Positions 12,055-23,335 of a DNA stretch of 64,000 nucleotides are shown here, in pieces; position 1 is the first letter of the stretch, and each line of letters opens with the position of its first letter. This DNA is from Rhyacophila brunnea. Taxonomy: Eukaryota > Arthropoda > Insecta > Trichoptera > Rhyacophilidae. Both the position numbers and the translations under genes were made by a program. The stretch is from the NCBI GenBank assembly GCA_022495005.1, contig JAGYXB010000825.1, positions 2,356,001 to 2,420,000 on the forward strand, read 5' to 3'. The notes under the pieces were generated by a model, which was given only the letters and a program-made list of their open reading frames with translations, ran no database searches and was not told the origin of the DNA.

Positions 12055-12330
12055 TTTTGCAAACATACTACATTATCATCAGCCTAAATCTATCCACTGC
12101 TGGATGAAGGCTTTTCCAAGCTGATTCCACTTCTCTCGGTCCTGTGCGTTGCGTTGCCACGTACTTCCGCAGAACTTAACCATTTCATCAACCCAGCGGC
12201 CTCTAGGTCTACCTTGCGGACGTTTTGTACCTCATGGGTACCACTGGATGACTAGATTTGTCCAGTCATTGTCTTTTCTTCGAGCTATGTGTCCAGCCCA
12301 TTTCCATTTGAAGTTTTTAGCAAACTACAT
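12055..12330 (-). pseudogene. LINE 3' end (reverse-transcriptase C-terminal region)
   Basis: The minus strand reads KWKWAGHIARRKDNDW, then an in-frame stop, then GRPRGRWVDEMVKFCGSTWQ and DREKWNQLGKAFIQQWID. This WAGH...GRPxxRW...W pattern is the conserved end of insect RTE/CR1-like ORF2. The stop marks it as dead. Confidence 0.8.
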
Positions 12331-12689
12331 AGTAAGTAATAAAGTAGATAGCTAAATAAAATAACCACACTCATTTAAATGAATAAAAAGCCGTGTTAAT
12401 GTTAGTCAAGAAAACATAAAAATCGCGGCTGATGAATACAACTGACATTGCAAGTTGTATTCATCAGCTGACATTTTATATACAATGGGAAAGTGCTTAG
12501 AGAACCAGAATTAAGAAAAATATTTAAAAAGAATAGCCACAACTTTTAACAGGAAAAAAAATTAGAAGGAAAAGCTCAAGGTAAGATCTCCACCTGGATT
12601 GAGAACAGAAAATTGTATTTGGAAAAAAGCACTTGGTCGAAGCTTGAAATTTAATGCGGTTCCTAATTTTTAAAAAATCTTTTCTCTCT

Positions 12690-12926
12690 CTCGACCATGT
12701 CCAATCCTAATAGGATCATATGGGCCTCCACAGAGTAGAGGTTTGTATTAACAGATTTGGTTTTTTACGAGAAATGGATGTCAGCCACTTGCTCAACCTA
12801 TTAGGTACATACCCTGACTCACACACAAATTGAAAAACAATATGTGTACTTGCCAGACCCAGGATTCAAATCTGGGACCCACAGCATGATAGTCCAACGC
12901 TTAAGCCGTGCGGCCACCGTGGGCAG
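12690..12926 (-). repeat. tRNA-derived SINE family A, copy 1
   Basis: On the minus strand, an A-box-like GGTGGCCGCACGGCTTAAG and a B-box-like ATTTGAATCCTGGG are followed by a conserved tail (AATAGGTTGAGCAAGTGGCT, ATTTCTCGTAAA, GATCCTATTAGGAT). Copies also occur at 33451, 41390 (partial), 48292 and 63690. Confidence 0.8.
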
Positions 12927-13354
12927 AAAAAATCTTTTACCACACCACAAGTAAAATGGTTTATCTTCCCTGTTCTAGGTACCTAGTCTTAATTTTTTAA
13001 ATTATTATTTTTGGCTCAAATTCATTGTATCATAATATAGGTACCTATCTACCTATTTTGTTCAATGTTCGAGTTTTGAGTATCTGCAGTTCAGCTATAT
13101 TGTCCGTATTAAGTGTCACCCGTCAGATTCAAAATGCTATCCATTTTGCTTCATATTATAATTATTATTTATTCTCCACTATCTTGAAAAGACAGTGTAA
13201 CAATGTAGATACCTTTAAAATTTCTAACACTAAAGAGAAGTGCTACAACACTGCTGTTGAAAAAAACTCGTCTGTTGAGAGCCTACTAGTAACTTTCGCT
13301 TTACTTACTATAAAATAATACTTAATTTGCCGTCTCTAAACATTGCATATGATG

Positions 13355-14053
13355 CAGGGCTCGAAATGAGCCGGAGCGTCGTTCTGGTTCATGAAATCTC
13401 CAAAAATATAGTTTCGTCAAGTGAAAAAAATAATTTGACCATCTAGATAAGCCATATGATGCGTCTGATTCCAAAAAGCGATAAGTCCACATTTGGTCAA
13501 AATCGAGAAAACAATACACATGTATTCTTTGTGTAATTTTATACAATATGTATTGATCAAAAAATTCCAAAACGCGAGAAAACCCTACGAAAAAAAATAT
13601 TTTAAGTCTCGATTTATTACAATAAGCGCCATGTCTGTGTTTCATATTATTTAAAGCTTGGTTGATTTCGCGTGTGTTTAAGTCAACCAATAAGGGGACG
13701 TTTAATATCAAAAATGGCGTCTCCAATGTTGTAGGATCCGGTAAATTCATGACAGTGCCTCGGAAATATGTGCCGTATGCGGAAAAAATAAAAAGTGGGG
13801 TATAAGTAGCGCTACGTCCAATTTATTTTGCCTATATTACATTTAAGAGTTTATCGGCTGAAACAAATTGCGATTTGGTTCTAATTTCGACATAGCACGT
13901 TAAAACAAATAATTGAAGCTTGAAACATAAAAACGTTATTTCCCGCAAATATCGAATTGTGGACTATAGATACATAAAATTAGATACCTATGTAAATATT
14001 TTCTGAAAATCATTTAGCGCTCCGGTTCGTAAATTTTTCCATTTTGACCACTG
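13355..14053. mobile_element. nonautonomous hAT element, 699 bp
   Basis: Left end CAGGGCTCGAAATGAGCCGG; right end, read inverted, CAGTGGTCAAAATGG... followed by CCGGAGCGCT. Flanking 8-mers ATATGATG and ATGTGATG differ at one base. The 142-codon frame inside on the minus strand shows no transposase motif. A related right terminus is cut by the end of the window. Confidence 0.75.
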
Positions 14054-14556
14054 ATGTGATGCTTGCCCCCCCCCACATGATGTCACTGATGCAGTTGGTA
14101 GGTTAATGCAAAAATAATATGAAATTATTAATTGGGTAATAAAGTGAACAAGTAGGTACAAAACCTTGATTAAAATGATTGTCTCTTTCTGAAAAACATT
14201 TTCGCGAAAGTTGAAAAACCTATTTTACGAAAAGAATATTACCTACCTTACGTACAGATTTTCAATAAAATTAAGAGAATATAGAATGGTTTAAAACAAA
14301 TAGGTTAATCGTTTAAATGGTTTTTTGCACATAACCATAGAGGTTTCCGGTAGGGTGTTTGACACTTTTTTATATTCTATACTCATTGGGTGGCAACATT
14401 AGTAATAAGTATTTACTTTGACAGCTACTAACTACTGTCAATAGCAGAATAGCTGTTTACAGGTTGAAAATAATAATACTGCTAAGAAATAATTGCAGCT
14501 CAAACAAATGGTTTTTATCAATAGCCATAGGATTTTAAGCGATATACTTGGACGTA

Positions 14557-15171
14557 ATGTTTTTGTTGCGAGTGTCTCGTCGAAAATGTCGGTGTTACTC
14601 AATTACATACGTTTTGATGTTGATGTTTTTCTTGAAAATTTCTTTGACTTGGATTCGATGGCCGGATCTATCGAAAATATTGGAAGTAGAAAAATGTCCA
14701 GCGTGCTATGGAATTAATTTGTGTCCCGATTTCATGGCAAATAAGATAAACATGCGCGGGCACAATCTATACACACACATTTCGAATATGATCACTACTA
14801 AAAACGTTTTTTACTCCGACCACAGTCGGTTCGGTAAGGTGGTTGTGAAAAGGCTCGGCCACGATTGGGAACTGGAAGTTTTAGATGAAAAAGTCTGCGA
14901 ATTGTTAAAGTTGAATATGGAATGCAAAATATATTCAGAGCTTGCAAATGTTGCCGGAATGCGCAATGAAATTTCAAATGTTTTAAAGTATCACCCGAAT
15001 GAGATGGATTTTGGAAGGGCTGGAATGATTTTGTGTCCTGGCACAAATGGGGTAGATGAATTTTTGGAAGTCTTCTTCAAAGATGAATACAATTTAACAC
15101 AAGACAAGAGTAGGATGATGGGAAACTTCTGGACCATACTCAATATCAACGCTGAACCCATTATATTGAAG
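14557..15171 (+). CDS. DIPK2-like exon 1
   Basis: 205 codons, MFLLRVSRRKC start, signal-anchor, CPACYGINLCPDF, then DFGRAGMILCPGTNG and FWTILNINAEPIILK. Donor GTAAGC in phase 0. Confidence 0.9.
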
Positions 15172-18100
15172 GTAAGCAAAGGAAGGCAGCAATAGTGTGT
15201 ATTTTAAAGCATAGTTTCTTAACCAGTGGTCCGCGAAGATTTTTGGGTGGGCCGCAAAAATTTTCTGCAGGTCAAAAATAGTTAATATCCATTTTAAAAG
15301 CTTATATTAAATTTCAAGTAATAAATATCTTTCAGAATTCGTGCACCTACAAGGGTTCACATTGAATTAACAAGTCATTTCTGGAATGAATGACACTATT
15401 GTATATAGTCATAATATTGTATGGCAGCAAGTGAGAGGCCGTGAATTTTTTAGCAAAAATAAACCTTTTTTTTTTAAATACTATATTGAAAGTTTATCAT
15501 AAACACTTACTTACCGATCATATGCCAAATTTTTCTCATTGGACCAGTATTCTTCCGAATTTTAAATTATTCAAAACAAACGCCTGAGACTGGCATTCTG
15601 TCTTCAAAGACAGGCGAACAAGTCCGCGTTTTTGTATGGCCGGCACTGTACGCTCGGTCATATCCACGAACATGTTCGCTTTGGTACAGAACCGGAATTC
15701 AGAAGCTACCGAACTTTTTTGATTCATGCATGCAATCTTGCAACTGCGATAATACGTACTGTCAGTAGCAAATCCATATACGTGAAACGGGGTATAATTT
15801 ATCTAACTATTAATGTCTTGTGGGGGCAGGCAGGTCATGCTTAGGGACGGCACATTCTAAAAGGCGGAAAATTAAAGATGGCATGTGAATAATACAGCTT
15901 TTTAGAGTAGATTTCATGAATATAAGATTCTTCTGTCTGCAGCGGTGACGACTGCTACCTGTTTCAATTTTTGATCAGATTTTCACAGAATTTATCTTTA
16001 AAATAGTCACAAATAAAAATAAGGATATGTAAACATTGAGACAATAACATCTTATGAAGCGGCTATTTGAGACTGCATACGGGCGGCATTTTACCTGAGG
16101 ATGTCACTGATGTTAACATCCAAGTTTGTTGAATTATCCATCTATTCTCTGAATGTATTATTTACACATGAGCCTCCATAATATGTATAACAAAGTGGTC
16201 AATGATATGAAGTTTTTAATTTAAGAACATTCTGCCTCCTGTGATCTTAAATGCTGATCACAATACGCATACGGGACCACACCATTCAACCACCGTTCAG
16301 ATCAGTCGATGTAATTCCATTCATTGGACAATTTTGATGTTTTCATTATTTTGGGTTTCCTAAATTCCTTGCAGACTTGTAGTTGTAATATATTATGCAC
16401 CACACGCAATTTTAAATATTGGCTCCAAATATCGCTCTCATAATCTTTCTTTCAAATATCAACAAAATGTTCACTCACACCTTCAAATAAATCCTTTATT
16501 AATAATTATATGTATTCTAATCGACATTTTCTTATATTACAAGGTTTGTTTCATATGTAAATAGGACTCAAAAGTGCTTTGTCGTTTCATTATTATAAAC
16601 CAATGTTTGAATATGTCATACAGAGTTAGTTCATTTGGTGTCAGCGGTGATGCTAGGTGCATAAGGATTGGCAGTTGGCAGCGAATGACCATGCAGCGTG
16701 GAGTTTGCTAGTTTGAGTAGGCTGGGATCCCCCATGTATTGTAGAGCTAGGTGATACTGATGAGGATGGTAACTTTGGGAATATCAGCGAATTCTTCTGA
16801 TAGATCTTCTGATTCTGGGAATTCTTACTGGCAGTGTTTGAGTATATGGACAGTACGGATATTAGTATTTTAACTGGAATATGTGAACAGATTTTCAATT
16901 TTTCTTTTGATTATTTGCAGTATTTAAATAAAGACGGGAACTGGCCAGTTCCAAAATACCTGGGCGCGTGCGGAAGGTCGACTGTCCAGACATACGCAGG
17001 ACCGATGTTGAGCAGCTATCTCTCTGAACCATGGCTGTCCAGAGCCAATTTCTCTTTGAAACTCTTAGATGCGGCAGAAATGTTTACTTTTCGTCACAAA
17101 CGATTCAGGTAAGATTTGTTTCATATAACTTCCAAACTATTTTTTAGGATAAAACATTAAAAATAATAGGCTTAGGAGGTCACCATTGGATATGAGCGCA
17201 GCAGGATAATACATGTTTTGTTGATAATGAAGCAAATGTTGATGTACAAATTTGTTTTCATTTTTGTCAATTGTACTCATATTTCAAACTCATAGTTAAA
17301 AGACATTACCTACATGAGCCAAATTTTGCAGAATAGCTAACTAAAACAAAAATAAATATCTACATTGAGCAGAGTCAATTTGCGATTTTAAGGTCTTGAT
17401 GATTATATACAATATACATCATTATCATCAGGATTGTTGTCTCAGACTTGCTCTCCATCTTTCCTCAACCAAACTAGCCGCTTTCCAATTCGGTATCCAA
17501 ATTCAGTCATTGGTAGCTTCATTTAGCCAGTAAATTTTTGGTAACCTTTTCTGCACCCTTTGAATTACTTTACATTGCTTTCTCTGCCGGTTCCTTGTTG
17601 TTCATACGGTGCACATAACATAGCCAGCGTAGTCTCCCAACCCTGCTTGATTGGACTGTGCTGGAATTTTTGCACTGATCGTAAAGCACAGCATTATATC
17701 CTTTTCAATCAACTGTTTCTGTTTCTGATTGAAGTATAAAAGGGGAAGAGGATTTTTCATTCCAATATTAACTAAATTTAAGAAACATCTCGAACGCATA
17801 GTTTCACCGCTTGCTTATTGGTAAATTGCATTGCCCAGAATGTGATCGATGATGGTTTAAGTCCCGCTCCGGTTAAATATTTTTTTGTATATTTCTGAGG
17901 TCCATTAATTATGTAATTTTAATTACCATACATTTTGCAGATTTTATTTGACAGATCTAAGTAGTGACAATATTGCTGTTTCTAATGTGAGTTTGGTGGG
18001 AAGCGAGGCGATATTCATCGATTTAGAGAACATAATCGTTGTGGATCAAATGTCGGACGAGATAACTCCGCTGTGGAACTGGAATCACACAAGCGAGGTG

Positions 18101-20194
18101 ATCGAGTGCCCGGGATGCTTCGCCTTCTCTGCTAACATGATCTGCGGCCATCACTTGAGCGATCACAATTATTACAGCATGTGCAAGCTGCTGAAAGACG
18201 AAGTCTTGGAGGGTGTACCCAAATTTGTATTGTTGGTCAGTATTCTTATCTACGTGGTGTAAGTTGCTATTATAAATAAATTTAAGCATGATAGTGAATC
18301 TTCTTCTATTTTAAAGGAAATAACAATTTAAAATCGTTGTTTTAAAATAACAAGACAATACTCAATAATTGTTATTCTATCCTATTATTAAGGCTATACT
18401 TCAGCTGAGGCATGGTCTAAAAAGATCGTGACTAGGCGATGCGCGGATTGTGCAAATGACACGAGCCGAACTAAATATAATTTGTCATAAAAATTCAACA
18501 TGCGTCCTTTTAATGTTATGTTTATTTTTATATTCATAATAATAATAGTATATTCTTTGACATGTTTTCTTTTTCAAGTACATGCGGAACGTTTTTTAGT
18601 CATCTTTACACGATTCAAGAATATATTCCTCCGACGCCATCACAAAACAAATTGACGTGCTCACACCTCGACTGTCAGTCTCCGATTGGCGACGACTGCA
18701 AAATTTCGTTCCACATACTGTTGAAAATTATTTACCGTTTCACTTATCGTCGGTGTTTTGTAAAAAGGGCGAATCAACCATTTTGGCGAAATCGAGATTT
18801 TAATGAAAATACAATATGTACCCCACTAGCTTTGTTGTGTAAAAACGGCGAATTTTTATCTCCACAGGAAAGTACTTAAAAACGATAATCGACTAAAATT
18901 AAATTTATTAAAATTACGAAATAAAAAGCAAATGTGACATAATAGGCCTTTTAAAATATTATATAATAATACCTATTATAATGACACTATTCTTTCTAAG
19001 CTTTATTATAAACTTGTTAGATATTTATAATCTACAGGTAATAAGCAAATAAATGTCAAAAGTTAAAAATCCTCCTCCTGTAAAATACATAGCAATTTGG
19101 TTAATTCACCCTTTTTACAAAACACCGACGTTATGTACGCTCTTAATAGGGGAAAGGGTTGTACCTTAGAACATTTTTTAATTTTTTAATTATTCTACAG
19201 TCATCTCTTGTTCGAGTAAGAAAACCTTTTAGCCCTGCATAGACAGTGACTGTGGGTAAATTTTAGCTAACAATCATTTATGCTAACATCACGTGACTCA
19301 CTGTTGAACCAGTGGGTTATTTTTGTCCCAAGGTACAACCACGGGTTGTACCTTGTGACAATAATGGTTCTACATTTACTCCACACTACTAGGTAGTTAT
19401 AGCTTCTCGTCACTTCAACCGTGTACCCTCGCACTTAAATTAAATCTAACGATGAACGCCTTCAGTTATTACTACGGATGTTATGAGTTATTGCGACCTG
19501 TCGCATCGACAAGTTATTATCAAATGCGCATAGCCTAACGGTCGTAATTATTAAGATCATTAGTATGCGCTTGTGTCGTCCGGACTGTTTTGTCTTTGAC
19601 ATGCCATGTCAGAATATTCAACCAAACATTGGGTGCCTAAAATGGTATCACCAATTCTTGAGTGTCACGGGTCTCCCACTGATACAGGACATGCGTGTAG
19701 TAGGATTGCCAAGAGAGAAGTCAACCTGTTAAGAAAGCTGTTCAACAGCCAAAAGATCCGGGTTACCATTCTCAGTCATGATCCTGACAAATACGATCAA
19801 AAAGTAATATTCAATTTACCTAAATAATTTGTATATTTCCGGACCCCTTGTGTGGACATCTAGTGTTGTATGACGGTATCTGCCCCTCTCAAGTACATTT
19901 AAGTAATGTGTAATATATCCACGATTGACCGAGCGCGTAACATGTTCATAGTATGTAAATACATCAATCAGGCTTTCAATATTTTCGTTGTAGTTATTCG
20001 TTATAAAATGCAGTGTCGCAAATAATATAAAGCTATGGGATATTAAAAAGTTTTTTTAATTTCAGATATCACCAGACTTTCCCCGCTTCTTGGACGAATG
20101 CATTTCACCTCCGAAAAGTAACCCAAATCGATTCATTGCTGCTAAAAAGCTTTATAACGAAATTGTAAAGATACTGAGGAGTTTTAATTACTAA
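14557..20194 (+). CDS. DIPK2-family (FAM69/DIA1) divergent protein kinase, 4 exons
   Basis: Complete gene for a protein of about 408 residues, close to vertebrate DIPK2A/B (about 430). Exons: 14557-15171, 16921-17108, 17941-18235, 20066-20194. The N-terminus has a basic stretch then a hydrophobic signal-anchor (residues ~12-30), followed by the family hallmark CPACYGINLC. Later come PVPKYLGACGR, the catalytic-loop-like YLTDLSSDNIAV, the DFG-equivalent FIDLENIIVVD, a Cys-rich segment (CPGCFAFSANMICG) and a C-terminal DFPRFLDECISPP...RFIAAKKL block, all in the family's order. These proteins are Golgi/secreted kinase-like proteins with poorly known substrates. The start is the ATG at 14557; the upstream ATG at 14509 is in another frame. 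The intron after exon 3 contains a TTAA-type insertion. Confidence 0.9.
15590..15790. repeat. dispersed repeat shared with 42590-42798
   Basis: TTTTTTGATTCATGCATGCA followed by GCGATAATACGTACTGTCAG and AAATCCATA(T/C)ACGTG occurs here and, with small changes and one short insertion, at 42681-42797. Lies in the first intron of the DIPK2-like gene; type unknown. Confidence 0.65.
16921..17108 (+). CDS. DIPK2-like exon 2
   Basis: 188 nt after a TTTGCAG acceptor: YLNKDGNWPVPKYLGACGR to ...EMFTFRHKRFR. Donor GTAAGA, phase 2. Confidence 0.92.
17410..17660 (-). pseudogene. possible LINE ORF2 C-terminal remnant
   Basis: The minus strand reads WAGYVMCTV and, in shifted frames, a basic Trp-containing tail resembling the end of RTE-like ORF2; the plus strand has the atcattatcatcag motif also seen at the 12.06-kb LINE end. 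Heavily decayed. Confidence 0.35.
17941..18235 (+). CDS. DIPK2-like exon 3
   Basis: 295 nt from the TTTGCAG acceptor: FYLTDLSSDNIAVSN, FIDLENIIVVDQ, SDHNYYSMCKLL. The end is the GTCAGT donor at 18236. An alternative GTATTG donor at 18227 would drop three residues without changing frame. Confidence 0.88.
18388..19146 (+). mobile_element. TTAA-flanked repeat family, copy 2 (longest)
   Basis: TTAA at 18388-18391 precedes GGCTATACTTCAGCTGAGGC; the right end ...TTATGTACGCTC is followed by TTAA (19143-19146). An internal inverted repeat pairs 18747-18780 with 19099-19133 (CGGTGTTTTGTAAAAAGGG). It lies in the last intron of the DIPK2-like gene. A TTAA target is the piggyBac preference; no transposase is present. 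Confidence 0.75.
20066..20194 (+). CDS. DIPK2-like last exon
   Basis: 42 codons plus TAA after TTTCAG: ISPDFPRFLDECISPPKSN, then NRFIAAKKLYNEIVKIL. Phase 0. Matches the family's C-terminal block. Confidence 0.9.
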   Translation: MSPDFPRFLDECISPPKSNPNRFIAAKKLYNEIVKILRSFNY

Positions 20195-20293
20195 TGATAT
20201 TAAATGCATAATATATATTTAATATTATAATAACCGCAGCTAATTTACTGAACTGTTAAGACTGCCCGATTGGTAAAGTGTTTGTAGGCCTAT

Positions 20294-20299
20294 AATAAA
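20294..20299 (+). terminator. candidate poly(A) signal of the DIPK2-like gene
   Basis: First AATAAA, 100 nt after the stop codon. A further cluster lies near 20650. Confidence 0.5.
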
Positions 20300-21019
20300 A
20301 TAGGTACCTATTGAAATAAAATAATTGTAATTCAAGAAAAATTCAAATTCAAAAATAGAATGGAATGCTTTAATTTCATTGTTCGGTAAAGCAAGTGTAT
20401 TAAGATATTTGTGTGTTCAGCAGTCAAAGACCATTATTCCAGTAAATGACTGTTTTATATAAGACAAAAAATAATTCCTGGGTCTTGAAATAAATTAGTT
20501 TACTTCTGACTGTTATTATTAGAATAATACTTTATTGTTGTGAAGCTAATTATTGTGATTTATTTATAATTTTATTCTTATTTAGTTTACTGAAAAAGTC
20601 TGTCTATAATCTATATTATCAATGTATGTTTCTGTGATAATTTTGAATATTTTTTCATAAATAAATGTGACAAATTAATTAAGTCGATATGTTTTTTTTC
20701 ATAAAAATTTATTTCTCATTTCATTCTGGGGATTTTTTAAAATTTAACAGCCAAATTATCTAATATTCTTCTAGTATAACTAAAATGGGACAGGATCTAG
20801 AAATTTAATATAAAAAAGAAATGGTAGAAAATCATTAAATTGGATTATTAAAAATAATCTTTGGTTTATAAATATAAAAAATTGATTCAATCAAATGTAT
20901 ATAAAATATAACAAATCTTTGGAATAACTTCTCAGGAAGTAATCATTAATACGCCATTCGACAATGATAAATAATAGTCATGTATAATAATAAAATCATG
21001 TTATAGGATGCATGATTTT

Positions 21020-21025
21020 TTTATT
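21020..21025 (-). terminator. poly(A) signal of the His-rich peptide gene
   Basis: AATAAA on the minus strand about 105 nt after the TGA. Confidence 0.55.
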
Positions 21026-21130
21026 ATGGCAGCACTGCATGTTCTGTTTTCGAATTTGGCGCAATGTCAAAGATTGATTGAGTTCAAAATGGACGCTTCA
21101 TGATTAGATTTCTTCATTATGTTGTCAATC

Positions 21131-21261
21131 TCAATGATGGTGATGGTGATCATCAGCGGGCTGCTTCACCCAGAATCCCCACGGGGCATGGTGATGATGC
21201 CCGTCGTGTTCTGTTGGACCTCTGTATACCTTGATGTGCACACGTTCATGGTGGTGATGAT
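21131..21261 (-). CDS. His-rich peptide exon 3 (histidine clusters)
   Basis: Starts after TTTTAG, completes an Asp codon, then 42 codons and TGA. Carries three His clusters of 4, 4 and 5, plus RVHIKVYRG and APWGFWVKQ. Confidence 0.85.
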
Positions 21262-22785
21262 CTAAAAGAGATAGTCAATAGATGTTTTCATAACTACTAT
21301 TTCAATATTTCATATACCTACCAATATATTAAATCATCTAGAAAATATATACAGTCCTTTTTTATATAGATCCACATCCTTAATCCCACAGATACTATGT
21401 TTCTTATTAGTCCAATCGCTTCACTCAACTCTTCCTACCCTCCTTTGCTTAATGTTGTTAACAACCCTTTCAGTGGTAAGATAACTGCCGTCGAGCATTC
21501 TTCTGACAACTGAATATGCTATTAAACATTTAATAAATTCAATATTTTCACCAACCATGATCAGAAGACGCTGGGTTAAGGTCATCATAGTCTTGTGCAG
21601 GGTAGGCTGATGTCAATGCCAGGCAGATCATGGCAAAGACGAGGAAGCATTTCAACTAAAAATACAAATCACATTATTTTATCTTCATTGTGCGATGTCA
21701 AAAATATATACAGCTTGCTTTTTGTGTATATCAATTCTATCGACTAGGTAGGGAAATCCATTTTTGGTAGGTACTACTCTTAGGTAGGTAAGTAAAAATA
21801 AATACCTATTTTATTCACTAGGTACTGTCTTATAATGAAGTTTCTTATTAGAACATGATGGGTATCTGATTTAAATAATACAACACATTCTAAAAAAAAT
21901 TGCTCTACTTTTTTAAATACAATATAAAATATACATATCTAGAGGCACCTAGGCAAATTAAACACCAGTTTATCTAAATAATATGACGTAAAATACCGAA
22001 TGCAGTTTTTAAAAATAGTTATGGTGGTTTTCGAAAAAACAAGTGATCAAAAAGAATGAGTCCACTGATTTGTGAATTTATTAAAATTGATTAAATTGAC
22101 GGTGTAATTTAATGGATGTCTTATAACTTATACATAAGATATCCTGAATGACTCGTTATTATTACACATAGCTGACCATACAAGGTTCAAAAAATAAATA
22201 TTTTAGATGGTCCTTAAGGACCTAAAGTCATATCTGGGTAAATGTGCCGCAGCTGCCGTCATGAGATTTTATATCTTTGTTTTTAGACCAAACCAAACCT
22301 AACCTAACCTAATATAATTTTAGTTTTTGATAATGATGCAACAAAATGTATGAAAATTTCAAATTTTAAATTAACAATTATTGGATCGAAAAGCGTATGT
22401 GCCAACAGAAAAAGGTATTTATTATAATTGTCTACATGGAATAAACTGTTTTCGTAAAAAAAAATCATAAAAGCTCATGACGGCATCTGCGGCACAATTA
22501 CCCATATCTGCTATTATAATTCCAGGCACGCGTTGAATTAAAAAAAAACGGCGATTCAATTGTCAATATTTTTTAAAATTTGCATTCTTCGATTTTTAAA
22601 TATCGGAAGGGATGCCACGCCACTGTGTTAATTAATAAAGTAGATACTATCAATTCTATAAAATATGTTCGATATTGTCCGTATATGGTCACTTCATTTC
22701 ACTTTTTTTGTCGTAATCACTGAATTTCACAAGCACAGCTTACACAATTATATTTTTTTATTTATTTACTCACCAGAGAAAACAT
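21131..22785 (-). CDS. small secreted histidine-rich peptide, 3 exons, 80 aa
   Basis: Rebuilt from three exons: 22774-22785 (MFSL), 21556-21655 and 21131-21261, all GT/AG with matching phases. The protein has a clear signal peptide (LKCFLVFAMICLALTSA, likely cut before YPAQ). The mature part of about 59 residues has an acidic start (DYDDLNPASSDHD), then HHHHERVHIKVYRGPTEHDG, HHHHAPWGFWVKQPADD and a terminal run of five His before TGA. 16 of 80 residues are His; there is no Cys after the signal. A secreted divalent-metal-binding role (Zn, Cu, Ni) is inferred from composition alone; antimicrobial or cuticle roles are alternatives. I do not recognise a named family. TATA box and AATAAA sit at fitting places. 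The exon 2 donor GTTGGT is weak; the alternative GTGAAA 4 nt on gives an immediate stop. Confidence 0.85.
21556..21655 (-). CDS. His-rich peptide exon 2 (signal peptide, acidic segment)
   Basis: 33 codons plus one base after a TTTAG acceptor: hydrophobic LKCFLVFAMICLALTSA, then YPAQDYDDLNPASSDH. Donor GTTGGT. Confidence 0.83.
22229..22510. mobile_element. inverted-repeat element with internal CCTAA array
   Basis: CATATCTGGGTAAATGTGCC and its inverted partner ...GGCACAATTACCCATATCTG flank about 280 bp; the homology continues inward through GCCGTCATGAG / CTCATGACGGC. (CCTAA)2-3 lies at 22295-22310. It is in intron 1 of the His-rich gene. Confidence 0.7.
22774..22785 (-). CDS. His-rich peptide exon 1 (4 codons)
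   Basis: ATG TTT TCT CTG followed by the consensus donor GTGAGT. Too short to be seen as an open reading frame; placed by the promoter upstream and by the continuing signal peptide in exon 2. Confidence 0.8.
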
Positions 22786-22846
22786 TTTGTCAAATCGTAG
22801 TGAAGTGCAGAATTGGTAATGTCCACTGGCAGAGCGTAACCCACCG

Positions 22847-22853
22847 TTTTATA
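22847..22853 (-). promoter_or_regulatory. TATA box of the His-rich peptide gene
   Basis: TATAAAA on the minus strand, with an initiator-like CCAGT about 26 nt downstream (near 22827) and the ATG about 62 nt downstream of the TATA start. Confidence 0.65.
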
Positions 22854-23335
22854 TCGATCTTTGTTTGACAAATAAAAGCAATAAAAAATAAATAAACGAC
22901 AAATAATTTCCGACGTCAGAGAGAGTTGGTATAAAAAGAATGGACAAGACGACAGTAATGCTGTGTTTAAGAAAGCGCAAACTGTTTTGATCCAGCGACT
23001 TCGTATCTTTTAAAAATAATTATCATGAATATAGATTAATTATTGTAGGCCACGAATGGTTTTGTAAAATGAGAGATGCCGATTTTCTAAAGGGCACAGA
23101 AAATAAGTTTTTTTAAAACTCGATTTTCACTGTTTTCGCTCTAGAAGGCTCACAATATAAAGTATAAACTTTTGTCAATAAAAGGTGACACTTTTTAAAA
23201 TGAGAACTAGGTTTAAAGTGTTTATGCCTACTACCATTCGCTCAACGCTTAGAAGTGAGGAACAGGAGAATATTAAAAAAAAAAAACTACATGCATCCGT
23301 CGGGATTTGGACCTGTTTTTTTGATAACTCTACAG

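Noticed and set aside
13322..13750. 142-codon minus-strand frame
   Set aside because: Overlaps the left terminus of a nonautonomous hAT element and shows no transposase signature.
14493..14717. 74-codon frame overlapping the start of the DIPK2-like gene
   Set aside because: The overlapping frame from 14557 contains the signal-anchor and CPACYG motif and runs to a proper splice donor.
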